NCBI GenBank assembly: GCA_017964745.1
Contig: JAGCRJ010000207.1
Span: 1-6,303, forward strand
Source of the DNA: Lachnospiraceae bacterium
Lineage (GTDB): Bacteria; Bacillota; Clostridia; Lachnospirales; Lachnospiraceae
Direction of reading: 5' to 3'
DNA: 6,303 nucleotides
This document shows, one piece after another, positions 5,677-6,303 of this stretch. Both the position numbers and the translations under genes were made by a program. Positions within the stretch are counted from its first letter, which is position 1, and each line of letters starts with the position of its first letter. The notes beneath the pieces are model-generated. The model did no database searches, was not told where the DNA came from, and was given only the letters and a program-made list of their open reading frames with translations.

Positions 5677-6303
5677 CTATGGTTACAAGAGTTCCGTCGG
5701 GTACGGTGTTGTAAAGCCACATTGCATCTTCAACGGACAGTCTTACACATCCGAGTGAAGCCTTGCTTCCGAGTGCGGCAACTTCCTCGGCGATGGGAAG
5801 AAGATCGCCCTTCTTTTCGAAGCATACGGAGTGGAACATATATCCGCCTGTCCTGAATCTCATTCCCCATACGGCCCAGGTTCCGTCAGCCATGTATACC
5901 CAGCCGCCGCCTGCGGTGTGCTCATAGATCCTGAAGGTTCCCGCGGGAGTTCCGTGTCCGGCTCTTCCGGTCGAGCATGCCATGCTCCTGATGAGCTGTG
6001 AATATGTTCCGTCAGCGCCCACGGTGAGTACGTTGCATACATTGTAGGTGCGGTCGACCATGATGTAGTAGGGTGAACCGTTAAATGCAACACCGGTGGG
6101 AACGTAGATATTGCACTCGATCGCAGGGATACCGCTTGAAACCTGTACGGGAGCGGGAGCCTGCACTGCAGGTGTGCTGCCTGCCGCAGTAGCGGGTGCG
6201 GGTGCGGAAGGAGCGGGTGCCGAGGGAGCAAGTCCGTTGGGAACACCGTTTCTCTCCACCGTATGAACATAGGAAGCATTGGGACGTCTGAGCTCACTTC
6301 TTC
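5669..6303 (-). CDS. L,D-transpeptidase (YkuD domain), C-terminal part
   Basis: The frame is open to the right edge of the window, so the N-terminus, including any signal peptide or membrane anchor, is missing; 210 residues are visible. Visible residues 1-60 or so form a linker rich in Ala, Pro, Ser and Thr (for example APSAPAPSAPAPATAAG), as found between an anchor and an extracytoplasmic domain. From IECNIYVP onward lies a YkuD catalytic domain: strands around YYIMVDRTYNVCNVLTV, then STGRAGHGTPAGTFRI, the histidine of YMFHSVCF (H157, codon at 5831-5833) and the catalytic cysteine of SLGCVRLS (C185, codon at 5747-5749) with R187 close by. Such enzymes act outside the membrane on peptidoglycan stems, making 3-3 cross-links or attaching proteins. 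The active-site motif has SLGC where many members have SHGC. A GTG at 6259-6257 is possible as a start but would give no signal peptide; a longer protein is far more likely. Confidence 0.92.
   Translation of the reverse strand, partial: RSELRRPNASYVHTVERNGVPNGLAPSAPAPSAPAPATAAGSTPAVQAPAPVQVSSGIPAIECNIYVPTGVAFNGSPYYIMVDRTYNVCNVLTVGADGTYSQLIRSMACSTGRAGHGTPAGTFRIYEHTAGGGWVYMADGTWAVWGMRFRTGGYMFHSVCFEKKGDLLPIAEEVAALGSKASLGCVRLSVEDAMWLYNTVPDGTLVTIAG
6143..6232 (-). repeat. Ala/Pro-rich low-complexity linker coding segment
   Basis: About 30 codons dominated by Ala and Pro with Ser, Thr and Val, coded by short degenerate GC-rich repeats (GCGGGTGCGG-like units on the plus strand near 6190-6222). It lies before the catalytic domain of the L,D-transpeptidase and probably spans part of the cell wall. 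The length of such tracts often varies between strains. Confidence 0.65.

Noticed and set aside
5532..5714. Plus-strand open frame of 60 codons across the convergent spacer.
   Set aside because: It runs through both hairpins and into the L,D-transpeptidase gene, and the predicted peptide has no family features.
6257..6259. GTG as start codon of the L,D-transpeptidase.
   Set aside because: The frame stays open to the window edge and this start would give a protein without a signal peptide, against its extracytoplasmic function.

Overview
The window reads as an ordinary stretch of chromosome from an anaerobic Gram-positive Clostridia-type bacterium, most like the Lachnospiraceae. The clues are strong AGGAGG-type ribosome binding sites, short intergenic gaps, a cytidylate kinase-like protein of the kind common in gut and rumen Clostridia, an oxygen-sensitive type of iron-dependent alcohol dehydrogenase, and an Ala/Pro-linked L,D-transpeptidase. 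The taxonomic call is inference from gene content and style; no rRNA or tRNA gene is present to test it.

Positions 1-4083 (+ strand) hold the end of one tightly packed operon: the C-terminus of a polar amino acid ABC permease, its ATPase, a cytidylate kinase-like P-loop protein, a class III PLP aminotransferase and an iron-containing alcohol dehydrogenase. Gaps are only 11-29 bases, each start has its own Shine-Dalgarno site, and two of those sites overlap the previous stop codon. An intrinsic terminator whose stem lies partly in the last codons of the dehydrogenase closes the operon. Together the genes suggest uptake of an amino compound, transamination to an aldehyde and reduction to an alcohol, or disposal of reducing power. 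The substrate cannot be read from the sequence.

Positions 4084-5511 (+ strand) hold a separately transcribed gene behind a perfect TATAAT box. Its product has a PP-loop motif (PVGGGKDS) and a C-terminal cysteine cluster. From recall of family motifs it resembles MurL, the ATP-dependent epimerase that makes the D-glutamate of peptidoglycan on the UDP-MurNAc-dipeptide. This is the most interesting gene of the window, because Firmicutes normally make D-Glu with the racemase MurI.

Positions 5512-5668 are a convergent intergenic region with two hairpins that work as terminators for the minus strand. Positions 5669-6303 (- strand) hold the C-terminal part of a YkuD-type L,D-transpeptidase with an Ala/Pro-rich linker; its N-terminus lies outside the window. 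Two probable peptidoglycan genes therefore face each other at the right end. I see no mobile element, CRISPR array, tRNA or rRNA.
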